Source of the DNA: an uncultured Coriobacteriia bacterium
Lineage (GTDB): Bacteria; Actinomycetota; Coriobacteriia; Coriobacteriales; QAMH01
Direction of reading: 5' to 3'
DNA: 10,897 bases
NCBI GenBank assembly: GCA_902493755.1
Contig: CABURF010000018.1
Coordinates: 1-10,897 of the forward strand
Shown here: positions 1-4,950 of the stretch, piece by piece
Layout of the letters: the number at the start of each line of letters is the position of its first letter
How positions within the stretch are numbered: the first letter of the stretch is position 1
Made by a program: the position numbers and the translations under genes
The notes under the pieces: generated by a model
What the model was told of the DNA's origin: nothing
What the model saw: the letters and a program-made list of their open reading frames with translations, nothing else
The model's database searches: none

Positions 1-777
1 GAAGTCGCCGCCGGCGATGACGTAGTTGCCCTTCGCGCGTTCCTCCTGCAGCAGCTGAGCGAGCTGCGCTGTCTGCGTCGCCTTGCCCTCGCCATCGTCG
101 TAGGCCTCAAGATGCAGGTTTACGAGTACGAGCTCGGTGTCACTGTCTGTGAGGGGGATGCGCTCGACGAGCAGGCAGCGCTTGAGGTTGCCAAGGCGCA
201 CGGGCCAGGAGAACGGGCAGGGGAGTTGCACACGTTCGGCGCTGCTTGGCTGTATGCGCGAGAGCGTCATGATGCCGCTTTCGACGGCGCCGATGGGCGG
301 CAGGGGATAGGGAATGTAGGCTACGTCGAAGTTGAGGGCATAGGCTGATGCGTATTCGGGGGCAAACGCCGCGGCAAGCCGAGCACGCTCGTTGATGCCG
401 TAGGTGCGCTCGGAATCCTGGTCGACTTCCTGGAGAAAGACAACGTCGGGGCCGAGGGTGGCGAGCTCGTCCTCGATGCCGGCGAGGTTTGCCAGGACGC
501 CATCATGCGAGACGGTGCGCACGCCATCGCCCCCGTCCATGAAGAAGTCGGCCTGCTTGGAGAGGCCGCCGTAGCCCGCGTTCCAGGTGACGACGCTAAT
601 GCTCTGCCCGGGCTCGAGCGTTTCCTGGGCTACGCCGTGAATCTCGATTTCCTGCGTGGCGGGCGGATTGTATTCCGTGACGGTGAGGAAGGCGACCAAT
701 GCGAGGATGAAGACGATGAGTATCGCGACGATGATGCCGATGACCTTCCCCGTCTTGCGGGCGATGGATGCTGCCAT
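1..777 (-). CDS. Membrane-anchored endonuclease/exonuclease/phosphatase-family protein (C-terminus cut by window edge)
   Basis: Reading from the ATG at 777 gives 259 uninterrupted codons to the window edge. Residues 12-33 form one strong hydrophobic segment after a basic N-terminus (a signal anchor), so the catalytic domain should lie outside the membrane. Motifs of the endonuclease/exonuclease/phosphatase (DNase I-like) fold follow in order: TWN (64-66), FLQEVD (114-119, with the metal-binding Glu117), NLHLEA (220-225) and GGDF (256-259), the start of the family's GDFN motif. The missing end should hold the final catalytic Asp-His. The family includes nucleases, phosphoinositide or sphingolipid phosphodiesterases and phosphatases; the substrate cannot be told from this sequence. 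An AAAGGCGGA ribosome-binding site lies just upstream of the ATG. The gene diverges from the Nudix gene across 160 bp. Confidence 0.88.
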   Translation of the reverse strand, partial: MAASIARKTGKVIGIIVAILIVFILALVAFLTVTEYNPPATQEIEIHGVAQETLEPGQSISVVTWNAGYGGLSKQADFFMDGGDGVRTVSHDGVLANLAGIEDELATLGPDVVFLQEVDQDSERTYGINERARLAAAFAPEYASAYALNFDVAYIPYPLPPIGAVESGIMTLSRIQPSSAERVQLPCPFSWPVRLGNLKRCLLVERIPLTDSDTELVLVNLHLEAYDDGEGKATQTAQLAQLLQEERAKGNYVIAGGDF

Positions 778-847
778 GGATGGTCCGCCTTTCGTGTGTT
801 GTGCGTATCTACTCATTCTATACTGTGCGAGATGGGGTTGCATTATC

Positions 848-876
848 CTGTCATTTCGACCGAAGGCGCGAAGCGC
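848..876 (+). repeat. Isolated copy of the CTGTCATTTCGA intergenic repeat
   Basis: It begins CTGTCATTTCGACCGAAGG and ends GCGAAGCGC. This matches the first two thirds of the copy at 2449-2493, where the inner arms are GGTGC/GCACC instead of the imperfect GGCGC/GCGCT here. The tail ending GGAGAAATC is missing, so this copy is truncated. The motif lies outside genes in every case in the window. Confidence 0.7.
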
Positions 877-880
877 TGTA

Positions 881-913
881 AATGAGACAGTTGCTCAGAG
901 CAGCTGTCTCATT
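881..913. repeat. Long perfect-arm hairpin upstream of the Nudix gene
   Basis: Arms AATGAGACAG (881-890) and CTGTCTCATT (904-913) are exactly complementary. The stem continues inward through one T-G pair and TGCT/AGCA to a 3-nt loop, giving about 15 pairs. No T-run follows on either strand, so it is not a classic terminator. It ends 24 nt before the Nudix start and would be transcribed in its leader if the promoter lies upstream. It could be a palindromic (REP/MITE-like) element or a leader structure. Confidence 0.65.
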
Positions 914-937
914 CCCGAGGTCAGAGGAGAGTGAGCC

Positions 938-1435
938 GTGAGCGTTCAGACTACGCTGTGTTACATAGATGATGGAAGCGCCTACCTCATGCTCCATCGC
1001 GTGAAGAAGGAGCATGACGTCAACAAGGGCAAGTGGATTGGCATCGGCGGTAAGTTCGAGGCCGACGAAAGTCCCGAGGAATGCATGATGCGCGAGGTGC
1101 GCGAAGAGACGGGCCTAACGCCGCACAGGTGGTGTTACCGCGGCATCGTCACCTTCGTGTCCAGCCGTTGGGTGACGGAGTACATGCACCTCTTCACGAT
1201 CACGGGCTGGACGGGTACGGTACGGAGCTGTAACGAGGGCATATTAGAATGGGTGCCCAAAGACGAGCTCCTGGACTTACCGCATTGGAAGGGCGACGAG
1301 GTCTTCCTCAAGCTCATCGCCGACCCCGAGCAGCCCTTCTTCTCGCTCAAGCTTGTTTATGACGCAAATGACGAACTCGTCGAAGCACGCCTAGATGGCG
1401 AGCCTCTCGACCTCATAGATTGGAATTGGGCATGA
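938..1435 (+). CDS. Nudix hydrolase (MutT-like NTP pyrophosphohydrolase)
   Basis: A 165-residue Nudix protein. The signature GX5EX7REUXEEXGU is complete at residues 38-60: Gly38, Glu44, Arg52-Glu53, Glu56-Glu57, Gly59-Leu60. These residues bind the Mg2+ that drives hydrolysis of a nucleoside diphosphate linked to another group. The N-terminal strand and the following KGKWIGIGGKFE stretch resemble 8-oxo-dGTP/(d)NTP pyrophosphatases of the MutT/MTH1 type, so cleaning of oxidised nucleotides is a reasonable guess, but the substrate is not proven. The start is GTG at 938, chosen because AGAGGAGA sits 7 nt upstream. Its TGA overlaps the ATG of hslO (ATGA, 1432-1435), so the two genes are probably co-transcribed and translationally coupled. 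Confidence 0.93.
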   Translation: MSVQTTLCYIDDGSAYLMLHRVKKEHDVNKGKWIGIGGKFEADESPEECMMREVREETGLTPHRWCYRGIVTFVSSRWVTEYMHLFTITGWTGTVRSCNEGILEWVPKDELLDLPHWKGDEVFLKLIADPEQPFFSLKLVYDANDELVEARLDGEPLDLIDWNWA

Positions 1436-2322
1436 ACGTTATCAACATGAAGCGTGACCACGTGGTGCGCGCCACCGCAGCCAACGGGACCATCCGCGCT
1501 TTTGCCGTGTACTCGCGCGGGCTCGTGGAGAATGCGCGACGCATGCACGAGCTGTCGCGCACGGCCACGGCTGCCCTGGGCCGCACGCTCACGGCTGCTG
1601 CCATGATGGGAACGATGATGAAGGGCGACAAGGATGCGCTCTCCATCGTCTTCAACGGGGATGGATCGCTGGGCAATATCACCGTGACGGCCAAATCGGA
1701 CGGAAGCGTCAAGGGCTATGTGGGCAACCCCGCCGCCTCGCTTCCCTCCAAGGTGGGCGAGAAGCTGCGCGTGGGCGAGGTCGTGGGCAAGGGTACGCTG
1801 CGCATCATCTACGACCTAGCGATGCGCGAACCATACAGCGGCGTCGTCGAGATTCAGTCCGGCGAGATTGCCGATGACATCGCGTACTACCTCACCTCGA
1901 GCGACCAGATTCCCTCGGCGGTCTCGTTGGGCGTGCTGCTCAACGAGGACAGCTCCGTGCGCGAGGCGGGCGGCTTCATCGTCCAGCTCATGGACGGGGC
2001 GACTGACGAGACGGCTGCTCAGCTTGAGGAGCGCATCGCATCGTTGCCGAGCGCTACGACGATGCTCTCGGAGGGCGAGACGCCCGAGACCATCCTGGAG
2101 CGAATCCTCGGCGACATGGACTTGCAGATTCTCGAGGATGGTCCCGTGGAGTTTCGTTGCGATTGCACGCGCGAGCGCACGCTGAAGCTACTTTCGCTCG
2201 TGAGTGCCGACGAGCTTCAGGAGATGGTTGACGAGGGCGAGGACGTGGAGATGGCCTGCGCGTTCTGCAATAGCAAGTACCAGTACTCGCCTGACGAGAT
2301 CGCCGCGCTGATTGGGGAGTGA
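1432..2322 (+). CDS. hslO: Redox-regulated molecular chaperone Hsp33
   Basis: A 296-residue cytosolic holdase chaperone, close to the usual Hsp33 length of about 290. The C-terminal zinc and redox switch is visible: CDC at 243-245 and CAFC at 276-279, with 30 residues between the pairs, as in the family motif CXCX(27-32)CXXC. In known Hsp33 the four cysteines bind Zn2+ when reduced; oxidation releases zinc, unfolds this domain and activates binding of unfolding proteins. The N-terminal domain is also typical (LTAAAMMGTMMKGD, then the GDGSLGNI and KGYVGNP regions). The start at 1432 was chosen because its ATG overlaps the Nudix stop; an in-frame TTG at 1420 and an ATG at 1447 are alternatives. 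No clear Shine-Dalgarno site precedes it, which fits coupling to the upstream gene. Confidence 0.96.
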   Translation: MNVINMKRDHVVRATAANGTIRAFAVYSRGLVENARRMHELSRTATAALGRTLTAAAMMGTMMKGDKDALSIVFNGDGSLGNITVTAKSDGSVKGYVGNPAASLPSKVGEKLRVGEVVGKGTLRIIYDLAMREPYSGVVEIQSGEIADDIAYYLTSSDQIPSAVSLGVLLNEDSSVREAGGFIVQLMDGATDETAAQLEERIASLPSATTMLSEGETPETILERILGDMDLQILEDGPVEFRCDCTRERTLKLLSLVSADELQEMVDEGEDVEMACAFCNSKYQYSPDEIAALIGE

Positions 2323-2416
2323 GAGGCGCTTTCCTGTCATTTCGAGCGGAGCTGTGCGGCGCCCCCTGTCATTTCGAGTGGAGATGAGAGGCGCTCCCCT
2401 GTCATTTCGAGCGAAG
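2320..2416 (+). repeat. Direct duplication of 32 bp starting at the hslO stop codon
   Basis: Positions 2320-2351 and 2385-2416 both begin TGAGAGGCGCT and run on through CCTGTCATTTCGAGCG; 29 of 32 positions agree. The first copy begins with the TGA stop of hslO, so the duplication includes gene-edge sequence as well as the repeat element. The offset is 65 bp. Confidence 0.6.
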
Positions 2417-2493
2417 CGAAGCGGAGTCGAGAAATCTCACCATCGCTACTGTCATTTCGACCGAAGGTGCGAAGCACCGAAGTGGAGAAATCC
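2334..2493 (+). repeat. Cluster of four CTGTCATTTCGA intergenic repeats
   Basis: Four copies begin CTGTCATTTCGA at 2334, 2366, 2399 and 2449. The copies at 2399-2438 and 2449-2493 are nearly full length and end in GAGAAATC; the first two are shortened. The 2449 copy has an inner hairpin GGTGC-GAA-GCACC (2466-2478). Its outer ends are imperfectly complementary (TCATTTCGACC against GTGGAGAAATC), so the whole unit can fold, in the manner of REP or small MITE-like elements. With the copy at 848, five copies fall in this window, all outside genes. The cluster fills most of the gap between hslO and the first toxin-antitoxin pair. Confidence 0.75.
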
Positions 2494-2523
2494 CGGCGCA
2501 GCGACAATGCCTGATTCGCACGA

Positions 2524-2553
2524 TGCTATACTTTTCAAAAGAAATGTATAGCA
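2524..2553. promoter_or_regulatory. Promoter and palindromic operator of the first antitoxin-toxin operon
   Basis: Arms TGCTATAC (2524-2531) and GTATAGCA (2546-2553) are perfect inverted repeats. Symmetry continues inward through TTTC/GAAA around AAAA, with one T-T mismatch. The left arm contains a near-consensus -10 (TATACT, 2527-2532); no convincing -35 is seen. The right arm ends at the AAGGAG ribosome-binding site (2553-2558). A dyad over the -10, just before an antitoxin gene, is the usual arrangement for autorepression by an antitoxin or its complex; that role is inferred. Confidence 0.6.
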
Positions 2554-2563
2554 AGGAGCTGTC

Positions 2564-2899
2564 ATGGAACAAGTGCAGATGAACACGCGCATCGGTGTCG
2601 GGATCAAGCACACAGGTGATGAGGTGCTCAGGCGCTATGGCTACACGCCGTCCTCGGCGGTGCAGGCGCTCTGGACCTATCTTGCCGAGCACAACGCACT
2701 GCCTCCGTTCATGCCGTCCAAGGCCAAGGCGAGTGACCTTGAGGCGAGGAAGCAGGAAGTTGCGGACAACGCCGGGTTCGCAATAAGGCTCGCAGTCGAG
2801 GCGGGCGTCATCTCCTCTGATACAAGTTGGGTGGATGAACTCGACTATGACGAACTGCGAGAGTTGTCGTGGGAGGAAAGAGGCGCTTTCCGTGACTAA
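2564..2899 (+). CDS. RelB/DinJ-like antitoxin of a PIN-toxin pair
   Basis: A 111-residue protein whose first 50 residues resemble the ribbon-helix-helix DNA-binding end of RelB/DinJ antitoxins: a short beta strand (NTRIGVGI), a helix (TGDEVLRRYGY), then TPSSAVQALWTYLAEHNALPPF, matching the family pattern TPSEA-(x)-LFL-(x)-GLPF. The rest is charged, likely helical and partly disordered, and should wrap the toxin. The ATG at 2564 has AAGGAG five nt upstream; Met6 at 2579 is a weaker alternative. The coding region overlaps the toxin start by 8 nt. A dyad over the promoter suggests that it represses its own operon. The pairing with a PIN toxin would make it functionally VapB-like, although its fold family is that of RelB/DinJ. 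Confidence 0.78.
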   Translation: MEQVQMNTRIGVGIKHTGDEVLRRYGYTPSSAVQALWTYLAEHNALPPFMPSKAKASDLEARKQEVADNAGFAIRLAVEAGVISSDTSWVDELDYDELRELSWEERGAFRD

Positions 2900-3374
2900 T
2901 GCCCACTTGAACTTGCTCGTTGATACGAACACCTGGATGGATTATTTTTTGGGACGCAGAGGTGCTGAAGATGCCGCTGCCGTGATTCAATGCTCTCTCG
3001 ATCACGAAGACGCACTTGCGGTTACCCCTGGCACGCTCAAGGACGTGTTTTATCTTGTGGGTTCTACAATCAAAAAAAGGACACGCATGGAAGAGGGAGA
3101 TGTTAGTGAGGAGTCGGCTTTAGTGGCAAATGAGGCATCATGGGCATGTCTCTCGCAAATCCAGGGATTGGCTGCCGTACTAAATCTGGGTTTTGGTGAG
3201 CATCTGGAGGCCAGCGTCTTGCGCTCGAAGAATCCAGACTATGAGGACAACCTGCTTTTAGCTGTGGCCAAGATTGCCAAGGTGGACTACATCATCACGA
3301 AGGATAAAGGCTTGCTCGCAAATGACGTAGTGCCTGCTCTCACTCCGGCGGAATATGTGGCGATGAGAGGGTAA
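2892..3374 (+). CDS. PIN-domain toxin (VapC-like ribonuclease)
   Basis: A 160-residue PIN-domain protein. The first beta strand carries LLVDTNTWMD (8-17) with catalytic Asp11 and Asn13. Asp51 lies in TLKDVFYL. The C-terminal acidic pair is in NPDYEDNLLLAVAKIAKVDYIITKD, with Asp116, Asp119 and Asp138 as probable metal ligands. Known VapC toxins are Mg2+-dependent RNases that cut tRNA or rRNA and are held inactive by their antitoxin. I chose GTG at 2892 over an in-frame ATG at 2835: AAAGAGG lies 8 nt upstream, and the PIN fold begins at about residue 6. It overlaps the antitoxin end by 8 nt. No catalytic residue appears missing, so the toxin is probably active. Confidence 0.85.
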   Translation: MTNAHLNLLVDTNTWMDYFLGRRGAEDAAAVIQCSLDHEDALAVTPGTLKDVFYLVGSTIKKRTRMEEGDVSEESALVANEASWACLSQIQGLAAVLNLGFGEHLEASVLRSKNPDYEDNLLLAVAKIAKVDYIITKDKGLLANDVVPALTPAEYVAMRG

Positions 3375-3524
3375 GGCAGATTGTGATGGATGCCAGGGCG
3401 TCTTAAGTTGGCTGCAATAGCGAGAATCTGGCAATTTATTGGAATAGTCACCAGGATATACGACAGCGCGCCTGGCTCAAATGTGCCTAGGCGCCGGTGG
3501 GACGAGCATCCAGATTTAGGGCGC

Positions 3525-3621
3525 ATAGCTGCTCACGATGAGCTCGGGCGTCTTTTCGAGGGTTCATGACCTTTCGCGGAATCAAAATCGACTTCGATGA
3601 TGCTCCCTGGTCGTAGATCAC
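3525..3621 (-). pseudogene. mazF toxin remnant, frameshifted and truncated
   Basis: Directly after the mazE-like gene on the minus strand, a GTG at 3621 overlaps the mazE stop (GTGA), as expected for a coupled toxin. Translation gives VIYDQG. After a one-base shift near 3605 it continues as SIIEVDFDSAKGHEPSKRR, and after another near 3546 as ELIVSSY. Joined, these match the N-terminus of MazF/PemK RNases (a G-x-I-x-x-V-D-F-D opening, then G-x-E-x-x-K-x-R-P-x-x-V-x-S). Two apparent single-base deletions break the frame. Beyond about 3525 I cannot recognise the rest of MazF in any frame before the first PIN toxin gene ends at 3374. The toxin is therefore dead. This was found by reading frames by eye, without an alignment. 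Confidence 0.7.
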
Positions 3622-3863
3622 CAAAGCCCCTCTCCGGCCACGTCGCCCCAGTCAAGCTCATCGCCGTGGTAGCGCTCACCATTCCATGACCGCATGCGCC
3701 CCTTGAGGGAGTGTTCGTCTCGAACGGGTTCGATGATGGTGCGCTGGTCGTTCTCTACGAACATGCGCATATCGTCTCCGACGCCAATGCCCAGTGTCTC
3801 GTAAAAGGATGTGGAGAGCCGGATTGCGAAGAAGTTACCCCATTTTCCTATGGCAAGAATCAC
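3618..3863 (-). CDS. mazE: MazE-like antitoxin (AbrB/SpoVT fold), toxin partner decayed
   Basis: From GTG at 3863 this is an 81-residue protein matching MazE along its length: AIGKWGNFFAIRL (4-16, the swapped-hairpin AbrB DNA-binding motif K-W-G-N-s-x-a-I-R), then GVGDDMRMF and IIEPVR (43-48), and a C-terminal tail DWGDVAGEGLW equivalent to the DWGEP...VW toxin-binding end of E. coli MazE. The GTG was preferred because AGAAGGA lies 9 nt upstream and the family's first strand begins there; an in-frame ATG at 3887 would add eight residues. Known MazE neutralises the MazF mRNA interferase and represses its own promoter. Here the frame is intact while the downstream mazF is broken, so this is an orphan antitoxin or a relic. 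Confidence 0.8.
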   Translation of the reverse strand: MILAIGKWGNFFAIRLSTSFYETLGIGVGDDMRMFVENDQRTIIEPVRDEHSLKGRMRSWNGERYHGDELDWGDVAGEGLW

Positions 3864-3950
3864 CGCGCCTGTTCCTTCTCTCCCCATGACATAGCGGCAT
3901 CCTCATCATCGTGCGGCGGCAGTGCGAAATGGCTAATACCTTCTCCTTGC

Positions 3951-3972
3951 ATTATAATGTAAACACGTTTAC
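3951..3972. promoter_or_regulatory. Promoter and palindromic operator before the second antitoxin-toxin operon
   Basis: A perfect -10 hexamer TATAAT lies at 3953-3958, inside ATTATAAT (3951-3958). That octamer is its own reverse complement, so TATAAT also reads leftward toward mazE. No good -35 is seen on either strand. Immediately after it, GTAAAC (3959-3964) and GTTTAC (3967-3972) are inverted repeats two bases apart, where an antitoxin could bind next to the transcription start. The GGAGG ribosome-binding site follows at 3977-3981. Divergent control of both modules from this spot is possible but unproven. Confidence 0.55.
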
Positions 3973-3985
3973 GAATGGAGGCGTC

Positions 3986-4276
3986 ATGACGACAAAAGTC
4001 TTTTCAAGCCGTGCGGACGAGAGCCTTCTTGCCTATGCCGATGCGCTCGCCCACAGGGAATACGGGCTGTCTTACGGACAATACTGTGGCACCGTGTTGC
4101 TTGAGGCTATCAAGCGCGATGGGCGCATGCCCCAGCTTGCTTTCAGCGAGGAGTCGGACGCAAAGGCACAAGCAGCATCGTTTCTCAAGGGTTTTGCCAA
4201 GCGCAAGCATGATGCCTCCATCGGCAAGATGTCCGACGAGGAGATCCGTGAGCTCATTGCGAGCCGCTATGAGTAG
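3986..4276 (+). CDS. Second RelB/DinJ-like antitoxin of a PIN-toxin pair
   Basis: A 96-residue protein with a short beta strand (TTKVFSSR) followed by helices (ADESLLAYADALAHREYGLSYG, then QYCGTVLLEAIKRDGRMPQL). This is laid out like the ribbon-helix-helix DNA-binding region of RelB/DinJ-type antitoxins. The charged C-terminal half (residues 50-96, ending MSDEEIRELIASRYE) is likely the toxin-binding tail. The ATG at 3986 is supported by GGAGG four nt upstream; an in-frame ATG at 3911 would put the promoter inside the gene and is rejected. The end overlaps the toxin start by 8 nt (ATGAGTAG). The protein is similar in plan to the antitoxin at 2564 but clearly diverged in sequence, so this is not a recent tandem duplication. 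Confidence 0.72.
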   Translation: MTTKVFSSRADESLLAYADALAHREYGLSYGQYCGTVLLEAIKRDGRMPQLAFSEESDAKAQAASFLKGFAKRKHDASIGKMSDEEIRELIASRYE

Positions 4277-4715
4277 GAAGCTGCTCCTCGACACGAACGT
4301 CTTGCTTGACGTGGCCATGGGTGAGCGTGCGGGGTGGGCAGCGGCCACACTGCTCGTCGACGAGTTCGCCTACGGTCAGTCCATCGGTTACGTCTCGGCG
4401 CTCAGTCTTAAGGATGTGTACTACATCCTCTGCAAGTACGCCGATGAGCCGTCTGCTCGCGCGTATGTTCTCGCGGTTATGGACCTGTTCGAGGTTATCC
4501 CCGTGGACATGGGCCTTTGCCGTATTGCGGCACAATCCGACGAGCCGGATTTCGAAGATGGGTTGATCCGCGCATGCGCGGAGCATGCGAGCGTCGATTA
4601 CATCATTTCACGCGACGAGGAGGCATTTGCGAAGTCTCCCATCAAACGCCTCTCTCCACGTCAGTATCTCGACGAATTCTGCGAGGTCGAGGATATATCG
4701 ATGGAACATGAGTAA
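4269..4715 (+). CDS. Second PIN-domain toxin (VapC-like ribonuclease)
   Basis: A 148-residue PIN protein starting at ATG 4269 inside the last codons of its antitoxin. Catalytic-type acidic residues are present: Asp8 and Asn10 in LLLDTNVLLD, Asp49 in LSLKDVYYIL, Asp94/Asp97 in EPDFEDGLIRACAE, and Asp116 in DYIISRDEEAF. This set suggests an intact metal-dependent RNase of the VapC type. It shares its layout, including the LKDVfY helix and DYIIt/sKD/RD block, with the toxin at 2892, but loop lengths and sequence differ. There is no separate ribosome-binding site, so translation is probably coupled to the antitoxin. The stop region overlaps a further small ORF by 8 nt (ATGAGTAA). Confidence 0.85.
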   Translation: MSRKLLLDTNVLLDVAMGERAGWAAATLLVDEFAYGQSIGYVSALSLKDVYYILCKYADEPSARAYVLAVMDLFEVIPVDMGLCRIAAQSDEPDFEDGLIRACAEHASVDYIISRDEEAFAKSPIKRLSPRQYLDEFCEVEDISMEHE

Positions 4716-4809
4716 AAACTATAGGGAAACCCTAAACGAATGCATGAAGGATCCTCAGTTTGCCGCGGGTCTGGGTATGAGAGTAAAAATCGAATTTGTG
4801 CCGGTGTAA
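4708..4809 (+). CDS. Small ORF of 33 codons, possible stump of an HTH (HigA-type) antitoxin
   Basis: It starts at ATG 4708, overlapping the toxin stop by 8 nt, as in the two antitoxin/toxin junctions, and ends at TAA 4809. The first residues, MSKNYRETLNECMKDPQFAA, look like the N-terminal leader of HigA-like XRE antitoxins, which often open with a basic stretch, a short helix and a K-D-P-E-F motif before the helix-turn-helix. After residue 20 the likeness stops and no HTH follows. It could be a truncated antitoxin remnant, a genuine micro-protein of the operon, or chance. I cannot choose between these without a search. Confidence 0.35.
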   Translation: MSKNYRETLNECMKDPQFAAGLGMRVKIEFVPV

Positions 4810-4838
4810 GCATGCCGCCATGCTTCGCTTCTTATTAG

Positions 4839-4861
4839 TCTTGTCGTAGAAGACGACAAGA
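4839..4861. terminator. Hairpin between the toxin-antitoxin island and cysK, possible weak terminator
   Basis: TCTTGTCGT (4839-4847) and ACGACAAGA (4853-4861) form a perfect 9-bp stem with a 5-nt loop. On the plus strand only TTT follows, and on the minus strand no T-run, so intrinsic termination would be weak. A further copy of TCTTGTCG occurs at 4871-4878. Its place between two convergent operons (toxin genes rightward, cysK leftward) fits a shared termination or insulation role. Confidence 0.45.
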
Positions 4862-4950
4862 TTTGTAGCATCTTGTCGCAAAACGAAACAAGAACGGTGT
4901 CATACGAACGCTGCTTTGTTGTCAGCGGGAATTGGCGCCGCGTCTGCCCT

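Larger units (their letters stand above)
778..937. promoter_or_regulatory. Divergent intergenic region between the phosphatase-family gene and the Nudix gene
   Basis: This 160-bp gap must carry both promoters. The best -10 candidate on the plus strand is TATACT at 819-824, but no good -35 sits at the right distance, and its complement also gives TATAGA on the minus strand. The gap also holds one repeat copy (848-876) and a long hairpin (881-913). Promoter calls here are weak. Confidence 0.35.

Noticed and set aside
2322..2891. 13-bp identity AGAGGCGCTTTCC at 2322-2334 and 2879-2891, as a possible attachment or recombination pair
   Set aside because: A match of this length is expected about once by chance in a window of this size, and the second copy lies inside antitoxin coding sequence.
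2402..2932. 176-codon minus-strand ORF across the repeat cluster and the first antitoxin
   Set aside because: It runs through repeats and antisense to a well-supported antitoxin, with no recognisable domain.
3375..3524. Continuation of mazF, or a separate gene, between the first PIN toxin and the mazF remnant
   Set aside because: No frame gives recognisable MazF residues or another family, and no terminator or promoter stands out; only weak short inverted repeats are present.
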